A stretch of DNA of 64,000 nucleotides from Bacillus nitratireducens (GTDB lineage: Bacteria > Bacillota > Bacilli > Bacillales > Bacillaceae_G): assembly GCF_001884135.1 (NCBI RefSeq), contig NZ_MAOC01000093.1, positions 124,001 to 188,000 of the forward strand, read 5' to 3'. The notes under the pieces are model-generated. The model saw nothing but the letters and a program-made list of their open reading frames with translations. It did no database searches and was not told the origin of the DNA. Shown here one piece after another: positions 54,056 through 62,113 of the stretch; position 1 is the stretch's first letter, and the number at the start of each line of letters is the position of its first letter. Both the position numbers and the translations under genes were made by a program.

Positions 54056-55771
54056 ATGAAGGGAGATTTAAATAAGAAAATAGAAGCACTCGAAACGGCA
54101 ATTGAAACGATGCAAGAGACACTTTATGATTTGAAAACAAAGCAAAGGGAAATTGAAAAGGTTCAACAAAATGTTAATAAGGAAAAGAAAGAATACATTG
54201 AGGCGGTAAGTAATAAAAAGTTACAAGAAGATGTAGTTAAGACGAGTGAGTCCATACAAGAGCCAGAGGTGAAACAAGTAGATATATCTGCATTTAAGCC
54301 AGAACCATTTAATATTATAAAGTTTTGTCAAACATGGTTACCACGCATATTTGTCGGTATTATGCTACTTGGCGTTATTTGGTTATTTAAAGCAGGAGTA
54401 GATGCTGGATTATTAACACCAGCGATACGGGTTGTGTTTGGTATAGTACTATCTGCCGGTTTGTATTACGTAGGAGATATACAAATTAAAAGAGAGCGGC
54501 AAGCGTTAGGGCTAGTATTAGCTGGAGGAAGTATTACGGGAATTGTTTTAACAACGTTTGCGGCACATTATTTATATGAGTTTATTCCTGCAAGTATTGC
54601 GTTTATCTGTAATATTGTATGGGTTATTTTAGGGATTTATTTAGCGAAAAGGTATAGATCGGAATACCTCGCTATTTTCGTGGCGGTTGGAGCATTTTTT
54701 GTTCCTTTCTTGTTAAATAGTACGACTCCTAATACGTATATTTTCTTTAGTTATGAGACGATATTAACAATTAGCTTATTATGGTATGCATTGAGAAACC
54801 GTTATAAGTACTTGTATATGATTTCTTATGTTGTTGCGGCAATTGTCCTATTTGTCTTCTTTGTTGTTATGTCAATATTGGTAGAGAATGTGCAAGTACA
54901 GTTAACGGTTGTATACGGTATAATTCATTTGCTGTTATTTTGGCATATGTTTTCGGAGAGGAATTTTATACAAGAAGCACGATTGGCGATATTTAGTGCA
55001 AATGCAGTTTTCTTTATTTTAGCCATCTCCCAAATTCCTGAATTTACAACGTGGGGATTAGTTATAAGTGCATTTGTGCATGCTGTTATGTTCGTACTTG
55101 AATATAGGAAGAATAAACATTCTGTATTTACAAATCTAATATTTGGCTTTGCAATGGGGTCATTTAGTTTAGCGATTTTATACGAGTATAGTTTGGTGAA
55201 TGCAGCGATCGTATTAATGTTACAAGGTTTCCTCGGTATGGTTACTGCTATTAAAGTAAAGCAAAATATTAAACTGTATGTAAGTGCAACGATTTATGCG
55301 ATTGGAATGGTACAGACGATTTTTAGCCCGTTTGATGAGTTCATTTCAGCAGGGTTTGTCGCTCATATTATTTTAATAGGAACGTTCTATTATTGCATGA
55401 TACAAGCAAAAGAAGTGTTAGCGAGTTTAGGTAAATATGTTTATTCTATAGCGCTCTACTCGTTAATGGTTATTGTATTTATTACAATTACTAGGATCGG
55501 TGAGGTTCTTTCCACAGATGGAAGTATAATTAGCGTATCTGTATCATTATTATGGATGGTATATGCTTTATTTGCAGTTTGGTTTGGCCGTTATAGACAG
55601 ATGAACGAAATATTATATGCTGGCCTAGTCGTATTAGTAGTAACAGTAGGGAAGTTATTCCTTCTCGATCTACCAGAGGTGTCGATGATGATTAGGGCGG
55701 TGTTATTCTTAATCGTTGGTAGTATAGGTATCGTTATTTCAAGAATATTTTTCTCAAAAGAAGAGAAGTGA
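54056..55771 (+). CDS. DUF2339 multi-span membrane protein
   Basis: A 571-residue protein. Residues 1-60 form a coiled coil rich in Lys/Glu, then a linker, then about 16-18 membrane segments to the end. The first spans RIFVGIMLLGVIWLFKAGVD and LVLAGGSITGIVLTTFAAHY are typical of DUF2339 proteins, which are common but uncharacterised. ATG 54056 is preferred due to GAGGGGGGAG 4 bases upstream. It is monocistronic. No function can be assigned. Confidence 0.85.
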   Translation: MKGDLNKKIEALETAIETMQETLYDLKTKQREIEKVQQNVNKEKKEYIEAVSNKKLQEDVVKTSESIQEPEVKQVDISAFKPEPFNIIKFCQTWLPRIFVGIMLLGVIWLFKAGVDAGLLTPAIRVVFGIVLSAGLYYVGDIQIKRERQALGLVLAGGSITGIVLTTFAAHYLYEFIPASIAFICNIVWVILGIYLAKRYRSEYLAIFVAVGAFFVPFLLNSTTPNTYIFFSYETILTISLLWYALRNRYKYLYMISYVVAAIVLFVFFVVMSILVENVQVQLTVVYGIIHLLLFWHMFSERNFIQEARLAIFSANAVFFILAISQIPEFTTWGLVISAFVHAVMFVLEYRKNKHSVFTNLIFGFAMGSFSLAILYEYSLVNAAIVLMLQGFLGMVTAIKVKQNIKLYVSATIYAIGMVQTIFSPFDEFISAGFVAHIILIGTFYYCMIQAKEVLASLGKYVYSIALYSLMVIVFITITRIGEVLSTDGSIISVSVSLLWMVYALFAVWFGRYRQMNEILYAGLVVLVVTVGKLFLLDLPEVSMMIRAVLFLIVGSIGIVISRIFFSKEEK

Positions 55772-55774
55772 AAA

Positions 55775-55806
55775 GAAGGCAATCCATATCCGGATTGCCT
55801 TTTTCA
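55775..55806. terminator. Bidirectional terminator between DUF2339 and secreted protein genes
   Basis: AAGGCAATCC/GGATTGCCTT stem with a 6-nt loop and T run. Confidence 0.88.
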
Positions 55807-57354
55807 TTATTTTTTATTAATCGTTACAGTTTCACTATATTTCGCTGTCGTATTTTGACGTAGACGAAGTGTTGCTTGTCCAGTTGTATTTGAATCAAGT
55901 TGTACATTCACAATTTTTTCAGCAGATCCTTGGTTATTTGTTATGAAAGAGAATGCACTGCTATATCCGAAAGAAGATGGCCAAGTGCCATTTGTATTTT
56001 GAACTTTTGCCACCTGTGTTCCGCCAGTTGTGAAGATACCTAAAGAATAATTATTGTATGTTGTATTTGGTAATAAGTTATTTACTTGAATCTTCATTTG
56101 GAACACTTCATTGTTTGGTAGAATGCTAGGGTGCGTAATTACGTAATCACTCGTTGTCACTGCACCGTTATAGCCGTATGAACCTGGTTTGAAAGTATTT
56201 GTATTGAACCACTGGTAACCTTGACTTGGTGCGCTCCAAGGTTCTGGTTGTGGTTCTGTTGATAATCTTGGTTGTTCAAATGTTTGTAGAGCTGTAGGTG
56301 CATCAAGTTGTAAACCACTCACTTGATCTAAGCTTGTAAATGTTTCTTGCTTCGCTAACCAATTCACGATGTTTTCTAATAGAACAGCATCGTTTTCTTC
56401 TTTATAACCATCATAAGTTTTCTTTGATTGACCTGAATCTTCACGAACATATTTTGGCGAGGCATCTTCAACAGGAGAAGAATCACCAATAAAGGCTGCT
56501 TTTCCAAGGCCAACTTTCGAAATAGCAGCATAAGGCCCCTCTGCAACGCCACCACCATTATAAACGCCGCTATCAACAGCGTTATTCCATTTTGATGGAT
56601 TTTCTGGAAGATATACAAGGCCTTTCGCTAGTTTTGGATTTGTAATCGCAAGAGTAGAGCCGGCATGCATTGCTACAGATGAAACGCCAGTTGTAATTCC
56701 GAATGATTGCGCGGGTGAGACAATATTTTTAGCTGAAACATCACCAAGTGCATTGTAACGGAAGCGAATACCGAAATTATCGGATAGCCAATCAGAGCTT
56801 TCTACTCCTTGCATAGCTTGTGAAGTTGTTTCTTCATTAGACATTCCCTTTGCTGGATTATCCCATGCCCCGCGTCTATATCCATTGAACACTTCTGAGG
56901 AGTCCCAGCGGTTTTTATTACGATCTGCATTATAATGATCGGCAATGAAGAAAATACTGCCGCCATTTTTCACGTATTGTAACATTGCGTCTTGCTCAGA
57001 TTTTTTATAAGGAATATTTGCTTCGGGAACGATAAACACATTGTAATTTTTTAAATCGTCGTATGTAATAGATGTTGATTTACGAAGTTCTTTTACATAA
57101 TATCCGTTTTGGGCAATACCGTTTCCGAAATCAGAAAAACCGCCATCAATAACCCAGTCAGCTGTCCCAGCCGTTTGACCGTGAGTATTATCAAATAATA
57201 CTTTCTTCCCATTGTTTTGGTTTACAACTTTTGCAGCAATTTCAGGAGCTGGGTCTACGGAGCTTTCGGCATAAGTAGACGGAATATAGGAACTCCCTAT
57301 ACTAAGTGTGATTGCTGTTGCTAAAGAAAATTGAATCCATTTTTTATTCTTCAT
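55807..57354 (-). CDS. Secreted protein with GATase-like/DUF4350 N-terminal and beta C-terminal domain
   Basis: A 515-residue exported protein with a signal peptide ending STYAE (about residue 29). Residues about 45-345 look like a class I glutamine amidotransferase-like (DUF4350-type) Rossmann domain: KVLFDNTHGQTAGTADWVID, NYNVFIVPEANIPYKKSEQD and YVKNGGSIFFIADHYN. The catalytic Cys of true amidotransferases is not evident, so a binding role is likely. The C-terminal 140 residues are beta-rich and Asn/Thr/Ser-rich. No wall-sorting signal is present. Function unknown. Confidence 0.75.
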   Translation of the reverse strand: MKNKKWIQFSLATAITLSIGSSYIPSTYAESSVDPAPEIAAKVVNQNNGKKVLFDNTHGQTAGTADWVIDGGFSDFGNGIAQNGYYVKELRKSTSITYDDLKNYNVFIVPEANIPYKKSEQDAMLQYVKNGGSIFFIADHYNADRNKNRWDSSEVFNGYRRGAWDNPAKGMSNEETTSQAMQGVESSDWLSDNFGIRFRYNALGDVSAKNIVSPAQSFGITTGVSSVAMHAGSTLAITNPKLAKGLVYLPENPSKWNNAVDSGVYNGGGVAEGPYAAISKVGLGKAAFIGDSSPVEDASPKYVREDSGQSKKTYDGYKEENDAVLLENIVNWLAKQETFTSLDQVSGLQLDAPTALQTFEQPRLSTEPQPEPWSAPSQGYQWFNTNTFKPGSYGYNGAVTTSDYVITHPSILPNNEVFQMKIQVNNLLPNTTYNNYSLGIFTTGGTQVAKVQNTNGTWPSSFGYSSAFSFITNNQGSAEKIVNVQLDSNTTGQATLRLRQNTTAKYSETVTINKK

Positions 57355-57487
57355 AGAAGAATCCCCCTAATAATAAATATATGTGCCTTTAATAATGTAA
57401 TCTATTTTTTTTAGGAAATAAAGATAGAAAATATTAAATAGTGTAAAGATAACGTTAATTTAGTTGAGAAATATTTGCGCGAATAAT

Positions 57488-57522
57488 AAAAAAATCTCTC
57501 CCCAGTAAATTAGGAAGAGATC
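57488..57522 (-). terminator. Terminator of the amino acid permease gene at 57529
   Basis: On the minus strand ATCTCTTCC pairs with GGGGAGAT, followed by seven Us. Confidence 0.8.
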
Positions 57523-57528
57523 GTGGAC

Positions 57529-58920
57529 TTAACTAATTTTTGAATTAGATGATTCATCAATCTTATGAAAACCTTTCATATAATACACGATAGCCAAGCC
57601 GATAAGCCAAATTGGACCGACGATTAATGCGATTCGTGTATCTTCTGAATAGGCCATTATACCTAGTACAAGTACAAGGAAGCCGAGTGAGAAATATGAA
57701 CTTAATGGGTATAAAGGCATTTTATATGCTAGCTTATCCTTTTTATTAGTCTGTAATCCTTTACGGAATTTAATTTGCGCGACTAATATAATTCCCCAAG
57801 TCCAAATTGCACCGAAAGTTGAAATACTAGTTAGCCATGTAAACACTTTTGCAGGAACAAGATAGTTTAATATAACGCCAATGAGTAAAACGATTGCTGT
57901 TGCTACAATTCCTTGACTTGGAATACCGTTTTTATTTAAACGGCCGAATCGTTCAGGAGCTTTCTTTTGTTGTGCTAATGTAAATAGCATACGGCCTGTA
58001 CTAAACAAACCACCGTTACAAGAAGAAAGAGCTGCTGTTAAAACAACAAAGTTAATAATGCCTGCTGCCTTTGCGATACCGATTTGCTGGAACGTTAGTA
58101 CGAAGGGACTTCCTTTTTCACCAAGTTCGTTCCAAGGATAAATTGCCATCATAACGAATAGAGCTCCAACATAGAATAATAAAATTCTCCAAAATACGTT
58201 ATCAATTGCTTTTGCGAGTGTCTTTTTCGGATTTTGAGCTTCCCCAGCTGTAACGCCGATAAGTTCGACTCCTAAATAAGCGAATAATACCATTTGTAAG
58301 GAAAGTAATAATCCAGAGAATCCATTTGGGAACCAGCCGCCATGTTCCCAAAGATTTGAAATACCAGTTGCAACGCCGCCATTTCCAAATCCGAATAAAA
58401 TAATACCAGCACCGACTACTATCATACAGATAATTGTGACAATTTTGATGAGAGCAAACCAAAACTCAAGTTCTCCAAACACCTTTACAGATAAGAAGTT
58501 GAAAGCACTCATTAATAAAAGAGCGAGTAATGCCCAAGTCCAGCGTGGGATATCTGGGAACCAGTATTGCATGTAAATTCCTGCTGCTGTAATTTCTGCC
58601 ATACAAGTAACAACCCATAAAAACCAGTAATTCCAGCCTGTAATATACCCAGCTAGTGGGCTGATGTAATCATTTGCATATTTACTAAAAGAGCCAGCAA
58701 CTGGTTGTTCAATTGCCATTTCCCCGAGTGCGCGCATAATGAAAAAAATAACGAGTCCGGCAATCATATAGCCTAGTAAAATGGATGGGCCAGCTAGTTT
58801 AATAGCAGAAGCTGATCCTAAAAATAGTCCAACGCCAATTGCTGAACCGAGAGACATTAAAGTAATATGGCGCTGTTTTAAACCACGGTTTAAAGTTTCA
58901 GATTTGTTTGTTTGCTGCAT
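57529..58920 (-). CDS. Amino acid permease (APC superfamily, AAT family)
   Basis: A 463-residue transporter with 12 membrane segments. LMSLGSAIGVGLFLGSASAI (TM1) and EQPVAGSFSKYANDYISPLAGY (near residue 75) define the AAT family (ProY, AapA, RocE relatives). It is a distant paralogue of the permease at 5560. An ATG start lies after a GGGGG-rich site. It is monocistronic. Proline, D-serine/D-alanine or aromatic amino acids are possible substrates. Confidence 0.9.
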   Translation of the reverse strand: MQQTNKSETLNRGLKQRHITLMSLGSAIGVGLFLGSASAIKLAGPSILLGYMIAGLVIFFIMRALGEMAIEQPVAGSFSKYANDYISPLAGYITGWNYWFLWVVTCMAEITAAGIYMQYWFPDIPRWTWALLALLLMSAFNFLSVKVFGELEFWFALIKIVTIICMIVVGAGIILFGFGNGGVATGISNLWEHGGWFPNGFSGLLLSLQMVLFAYLGVELIGVTAGEAQNPKKTLAKAIDNVFWRILLFYVGALFVMMAIYPWNELGEKGSPFVLTFQQIGIAKAAGIINFVVLTAALSSCNGGLFSTGRMLFTLAQQKKAPERFGRLNKNGIPSQGIVATAIVLLIGVILNYLVPAKVFTWLTSISTFGAIWTWGIILVAQIKFRKGLQTNKKDKLAYKMPLYPLSSYFSLGFLVLVLGIMAYSEDTRIALIVGPIWLIGLAIVYYMKGFHKIDESSNSKIS

Positions 58921-59200
58921 AAGAAGAATACCCCCTGTAGAGTGAACGATATTTGAATGCGTTTGCTAAATATTTAACTATTTCAAATTATAAAACATTT
59001 CTATCTGTTATGCTACAAAAATAATCATAATGCACTGTACTACATCTGAGCTTGTCAGACTTAAACTTAAAATTCTAACTATTAGAGAATATGTTGACTC
59101 TTCTTTTTATTGATTGTTAAGATTAAGTATTATATTTTCTCACATACTAGTAAGAAAAGAATATGTGATAATAATTCAGATGTAGGAAGGGTACATAACC
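58921..59200. other. Divergent intergenic region between two permease genes
   Basis: The region is AT-rich. It contains a 7-bp inverted repeat TCACATA/TATGTGA (59140-59146 with 59162-59168, 15-bp spacer) close to the plus-strand ribosome site and a small TCTGA/TCAGA hairpin near 59046. I see no purine riboswitch and no convincing promoter pair. Confidence 0.4.
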
Positions 59201-60493
59201 ATGTTTCAATTACAAAAATATAACACTTCTGTGAAGCAAGAGCTTTTAGCTGGCATCACAACTTTTTTTACATTTGCGTATATTCTTGTCATCAATCCGA
59301 AAATATTATCTGATGCAGGTGTACCATTTGATCAAGCTTTTACGGCAACTATTATTGCGACTGTTGTAGGGACGCTATGTATGGCGTTTTTAGCTAACTA
59401 TCCAATTGTTATTGCTCCAGCGATGGGAATGAATGCATATTTTGCTTACTCTGTTGTTCAACAGGCAGAGGGGATTACATATGTCATTGCGTTTTCAGCA
59501 GTATTTGTAACAGGTATTATTTTTCTTTTATTATCTTTCACCTCGTTTAGGCAAAAGCTAATTGTCGCAATTCCTGACAGTTTAAAACATGCGATTGCAG
59601 GTGGAATTGGGTTATTTATTGCTTTTATTGGATTACGTCTATCTGGAATTATCGTTGATCATCCATCTAACTTAGTTACGATTGGTGACTTCCATTCTCC
59701 AGCCGTTATTTTAACTCTAATTGGTTTAATATTAGCGGCGGTATTAATGGCATTACGTGTGAGCGGTGCATTATTTATTAGTATGATTGTGACAGGGGTT
59801 ATCGCCTTCTTTACAGGGCAACTGAAGTTTGAGGATAAAATTGTTGCGATGCCTCATTTACCAGAGGGTATTATCGTTTCAAACCCAATCAACGCCTTTT
59901 CAGATGTGATTGAATACGGATTATATGGTGTTGTATTTTCATTTTTACTTGTACTGTTATTTGATACAACAGGTGCATTACTCGGTTTAATTAAACAAGC
60001 AGGTTTAAATACAGATAATACTGAAAAGCGCTTTGGTAAGGCGTTCATTGCGGATGCAATTGGCGGGACGACAGGTTCCATCTTTGGGACAAGCCCGACA
60101 GCAGCAACAATTGAATCGTCAGCAGGTATTGCTGCAGGTGGTAAAACTGGATTGACAGGTATTGTAGTCGTTTGTTTAACGATTATAACGGCATTCTTTA
60201 GCCCTGTTATTGCTTCTTTATCAAGTGTAGCAGCTATTACAGCTCCTTCATTAATCATAGTAGGTAGCTTAATGGCACAAAGCATTCGTGATATTAATTG
60301 GAATGAATTTGAAGATGCATTACCAGCATTTTTAATTTTCGTTGGTATTCCGTTAACGTCTAGTATTGCGAATGGAATTGCAATTGGATTTTTAGTGTAT
60401 CCAGTCTTAAAAATTGTGAAAGGGAAAGGGATGGAAGTACATCCGTTACTATACTTATTTACAATTTTATTTGGATGTCATTTATTCTTATAG
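59201..60493 (+). CDS. NCS2/AzgA family purine permease
   Basis: A 430-residue purine:H+ symporter with about 12-13 membrane segments. ELLAGITTFFTFAYILVINP at the N-terminus and IAPAMGMNAYFAYSVV near residue 70 are signatures of the AzgA/PbuG/PbuO group, which imports hypoxanthine, guanine or adenine. TTGALLGLIKQAGL and FGTSPTAATIESSAGIAAGG near residues 255-300 match the substrate-binding regions. No purine riboswitch precedes it, unlike many pbuG genes, so it may be regulated in another way. Confidence 0.92.
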   Translation: MFQLQKYNTSVKQELLAGITTFFTFAYILVINPKILSDAGVPFDQAFTATIIATVVGTLCMAFLANYPIVIAPAMGMNAYFAYSVVQQAEGITYVIAFSAVFVTGIIFLLLSFTSFRQKLIVAIPDSLKHAIAGGIGLFIAFIGLRLSGIIVDHPSNLVTIGDFHSPAVILTLIGLILAAVLMALRVSGALFISMIVTGVIAFFTGQLKFEDKIVAMPHLPEGIIVSNPINAFSDVIEYGLYGVVFSFLLVLLFDTTGALLGLIKQAGLNTDNTEKRFGKAFIADAIGGTTGSIFGTSPTAATIESSAGIAAGGKTGLTGIVVVCLTIITAFFSPVIASLSSVAAITAPSLIIVGSLMAQSIRDINWNEFEDALPAFLIFVGIPLTSSIANGIAIGFLVYPVLKIVKGKGMEVHPLLYLFTILFGCHLFL

Positions 60494-60504
60494 TATAGAT
60501 ATAG

Positions 60505-60535
60505 AAAGGGGGCTTCTTATGAGAGGTCCCTTTTT
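60505..60535 (+). terminator. Terminator of the purine permease gene
   Basis: AAAGGG...CCCTTT hairpin with a U-rich tail; imperfect inner helix. Confidence 0.7.
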
Positions 60536-60542
60536 GTGTATA

Positions 60543-60612
60543 ATAAAGTGAAACTATAAACAGTGGGGCTTTTGTTCATTCCCACTGCTTATCAGCCTTC
60601 ACCAATCGAGGG
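60543..60612 (+). repeat. Shortened bcr1-type repeat (5' half only)
   Basis: ATAAAGTGAAACTATAAAC, then GTGGGGCTTTTGTTCAT...CCCACTG and TATCAGCCTTCACCAATCG follow the order of the full copy at 12626 with several substitutions; the 3' half is absent. Confidence 0.75.
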
Positions 60613-60696
60613 AAGGTAGAAATTAGATTAATTACGTAAAATATAAATTACTTAATGGAATATATATGTTACAATAAATGTAGAGGAGGAACATGA

Positions 60697-60897
60697 ATGG
60701 CTGTAAGTAAAATAAAAGTCGCGCGTGTTCAGTTAGATTTAACACAGCAACAATTAGCAGAAAAAGTAGGGGTTACAAGGCAAACGATTAGTTTAATTGA
60801 GAAGGGGAAATACAACCCATCTTTAGATTTATGTTTGAAAATTTGTTATGCGGTAAATAAAACATTAAATGATTTGTTTTGGGAGGAAGAGGAGTGA
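60697..60897 (+). CDS. Small Xre-family HTH regulator (cassette 2)
   Basis: A 66-residue helix-turn-helix protein. LTQQQLAEKVGVTRQTISLI and EKGKYNPSLDLCLKICYAV align closely with the regulator at 48288, including the identical core LAEKVGVTRQTI. The start ATG 60697 follows GAGGAGG; another ATG at 60693 is in a different, quickly closed frame. It is followed by a membrane protein gene, the same arrangement as cassette 1. Confidence 0.9.
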   Translation: MAVSKIKVARVQLDLTQQQLAEKVGVTRQTISLIEKGKYNPSLDLCLKICYAVNKTLNDLFWEEEE

Positions 60898-60901
60898 TAG
60901 G

Positions 60902-61330
60902 GTGAAAATCGTGAAAGATGAACGTTTAATGATTGAGGGGTTAAAACATATTAGACTAGTTTTCATCTTACAAAATATCATCATACTAGGTATTGTTTTT
61001 TATCGCTATGTTTTGCAAGGTTCAGGATATGAAAGTGTTTCGGATTTATTAATGGTATTTATGGGTGGGATAATAGTTATTAACTTTTTAAACTTAAAAA
61101 ATTCTGTGGAAGTGTATGAGCATACGGGGGGAGTATCGCGTAATTATTTCATGAAGCTATTATTCATTCCAGTAGGGATTGTTATTGGGATTTTAGCTAT
61201 TTGTATCATTGTAACACCGGATATTTCGATAAAGGAAATTAGTATAACAGGACTGATTATGTTGGCTTGCTTTTTAATTCCTAGTTTGTTTATATACATA
61301 TATATGAAAAAAATAAAAAGTGAAGATTGA
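60902..61330 (+). CDS. Membrane protein partnered with small Xre regulator (cassette 2)
   Basis: A 142-residue protein with four hydrophobic segments (about 17-34, 44-62, 85-107 and 113-133) and a short charged tail. GTG 60902 is chosen because GAAGAGGAG lies 7 bases upstream; an upstream in-frame ATG at 60869 lies inside the Xre gene. It has the same size and four-span layout as the partner in cassette 1, though residue similarity is low by eye. Function unknown. Confidence 0.8.
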   Translation: MKIVKDERLMIEGLKHIRLVFILQNIIILGIVFYRYVLQGSGYESVSDLLMVFMGGIIVINFLNLKNSVEVYEHTGGVSRNYFMKLLFIPVGIVIGILAICIIVTPDISIKEISITGLIMLACFLIPSLFIYIYMKKIKSED

Positions 61331-61377
61331 AATATAAGAAAGGCTTTCTCATATTAGGGAAAGCCTTTCTTATATTT
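61331..61377. terminator. Bidirectional terminator between cassette 2 and GNAT remnant
   Basis: An 18-bp stem AATATAAGAAAGGCTTTC around a 10-nt loop. It overlaps the last codons of the GNAT frame on the minus strand. Confidence 0.9.
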
Positions 61378-61789
61378 CTTTATACATTACTTTATGTAGT
61401 CCAAGTGTATCAATTTCAAAGATTTCACCATGCTCATGGAAACCTAATCGTTTGTAATAGTCTGTTACAGTGGTTCGTCCATTACACCATAAAGTGCTTG
61501 CACCACGTTCTTGGAGGATTTGTTCAGCTTTACGGATTAAAAAAGTAGCCGGCACGCTGGTTTCGGAAGTTAGGTAATGTTGCCATTCCCCGTAGACGAT
61601 AATGGATACCAGTTTGTAAGCCTGGGTATAGTTCTTTTGAAAAGGAAGCGATACTAATAAGTTTATCGTTTAGAAACGCACCTAAGTGGAAGGAGTCTAT
61701 TTCGTAGTCGGAAGGGTATTTACAATTTTTTAATGACTGATCAGGACGTAAAAATTTTTGACGTAATAAGTATGTTTCACTGTAATCAT
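61370..61789 (-). pseudogene. GNAT acetyltransferase with two frameshifts
   Basis: Three minus-strand frames must be joined to give one GNAT protein. The ATG complementary to 61787-61789 follows AAAGGA and reads MITVK, then shifts near 61775-61777. A second frame reads LLRQKFLRPDQSLKN and HYRLRGMATLPNFRNQRAG, then shifts at an A6 run (61539-61544). The third frame gives IRKAEQILQERGASTLWCNG and YYKRLGFHEHGEIFEI, the acetyl-CoA-fold C-terminus. The two indels are one missing and one extra base. It is a recent pseudogene, unless the sequence has errors in these homopolymers. Confidence 0.75.
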
Positions 61790-61803
61790 AATATCGTCCT
61801 TTC

Positions 61804-62025
61804 TTATAAGCCCTTTTCTATAAGTTGTAAGAAGAAGTATGCGGGTGCAATGAGAAGTCCTAGTATGCTAGCAGTTCCAAGAAGGAGTGAAAGTAAGAGA
61901 CAAAAGTATTTAATTCCATTCGATTTTTTCCATCCGTAGCTACAAATTTCAATGCTAATACCGATGAGAATAATGGCGACGAGTACTTCTGCTAATAATA
62001 AGAGAGCTAAAGTTGAAATAGACAT
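61804..62025 (-). CDS. Small two-span membrane protein
   Basis: A 73-residue protein (from the ATG complementary to 62023-62025) with two membrane segments (about 4-26 and 40-65) and a short central SYGWKKSNGIKY loop. The frame is open to 62094, but upstream starts have poor ribosome sites; GGGGA lies about 11 bases before the chosen ATG. It is followed after 14 bases by the GNAT pseudogene. No family recognised. Confidence 0.55.
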   Translation of the reverse strand: MSISTLALLLLAEVLVAIILIGISIEICSYGWKKSNGIKYFCLLLSLLLGTASILGLLIAPAYFFLQLIEKGL

Positions 62026-62079
62026 AATATTATTCATCCCCATAATATGTGATAGTAACATTTTACCATATGGAAATGA

Positions 62080-62113
62080 AAAAGTGCCCCTCAATTATGT
62101 GAGGGGCATTTTT
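62080..62113. terminator. Bidirectional terminator downstream of the antiporter gene
   Basis: GTGCCCCTCA/TGAGGGGCAT stem with A and T runs on both sides. Confidence 0.9.

Noticed and set aside
59001-59200. Possible purine riboswitch before the NCS2 permease
   Set aside because: The conserved loop sequences and three-way helices of the purine aptamer are not present.
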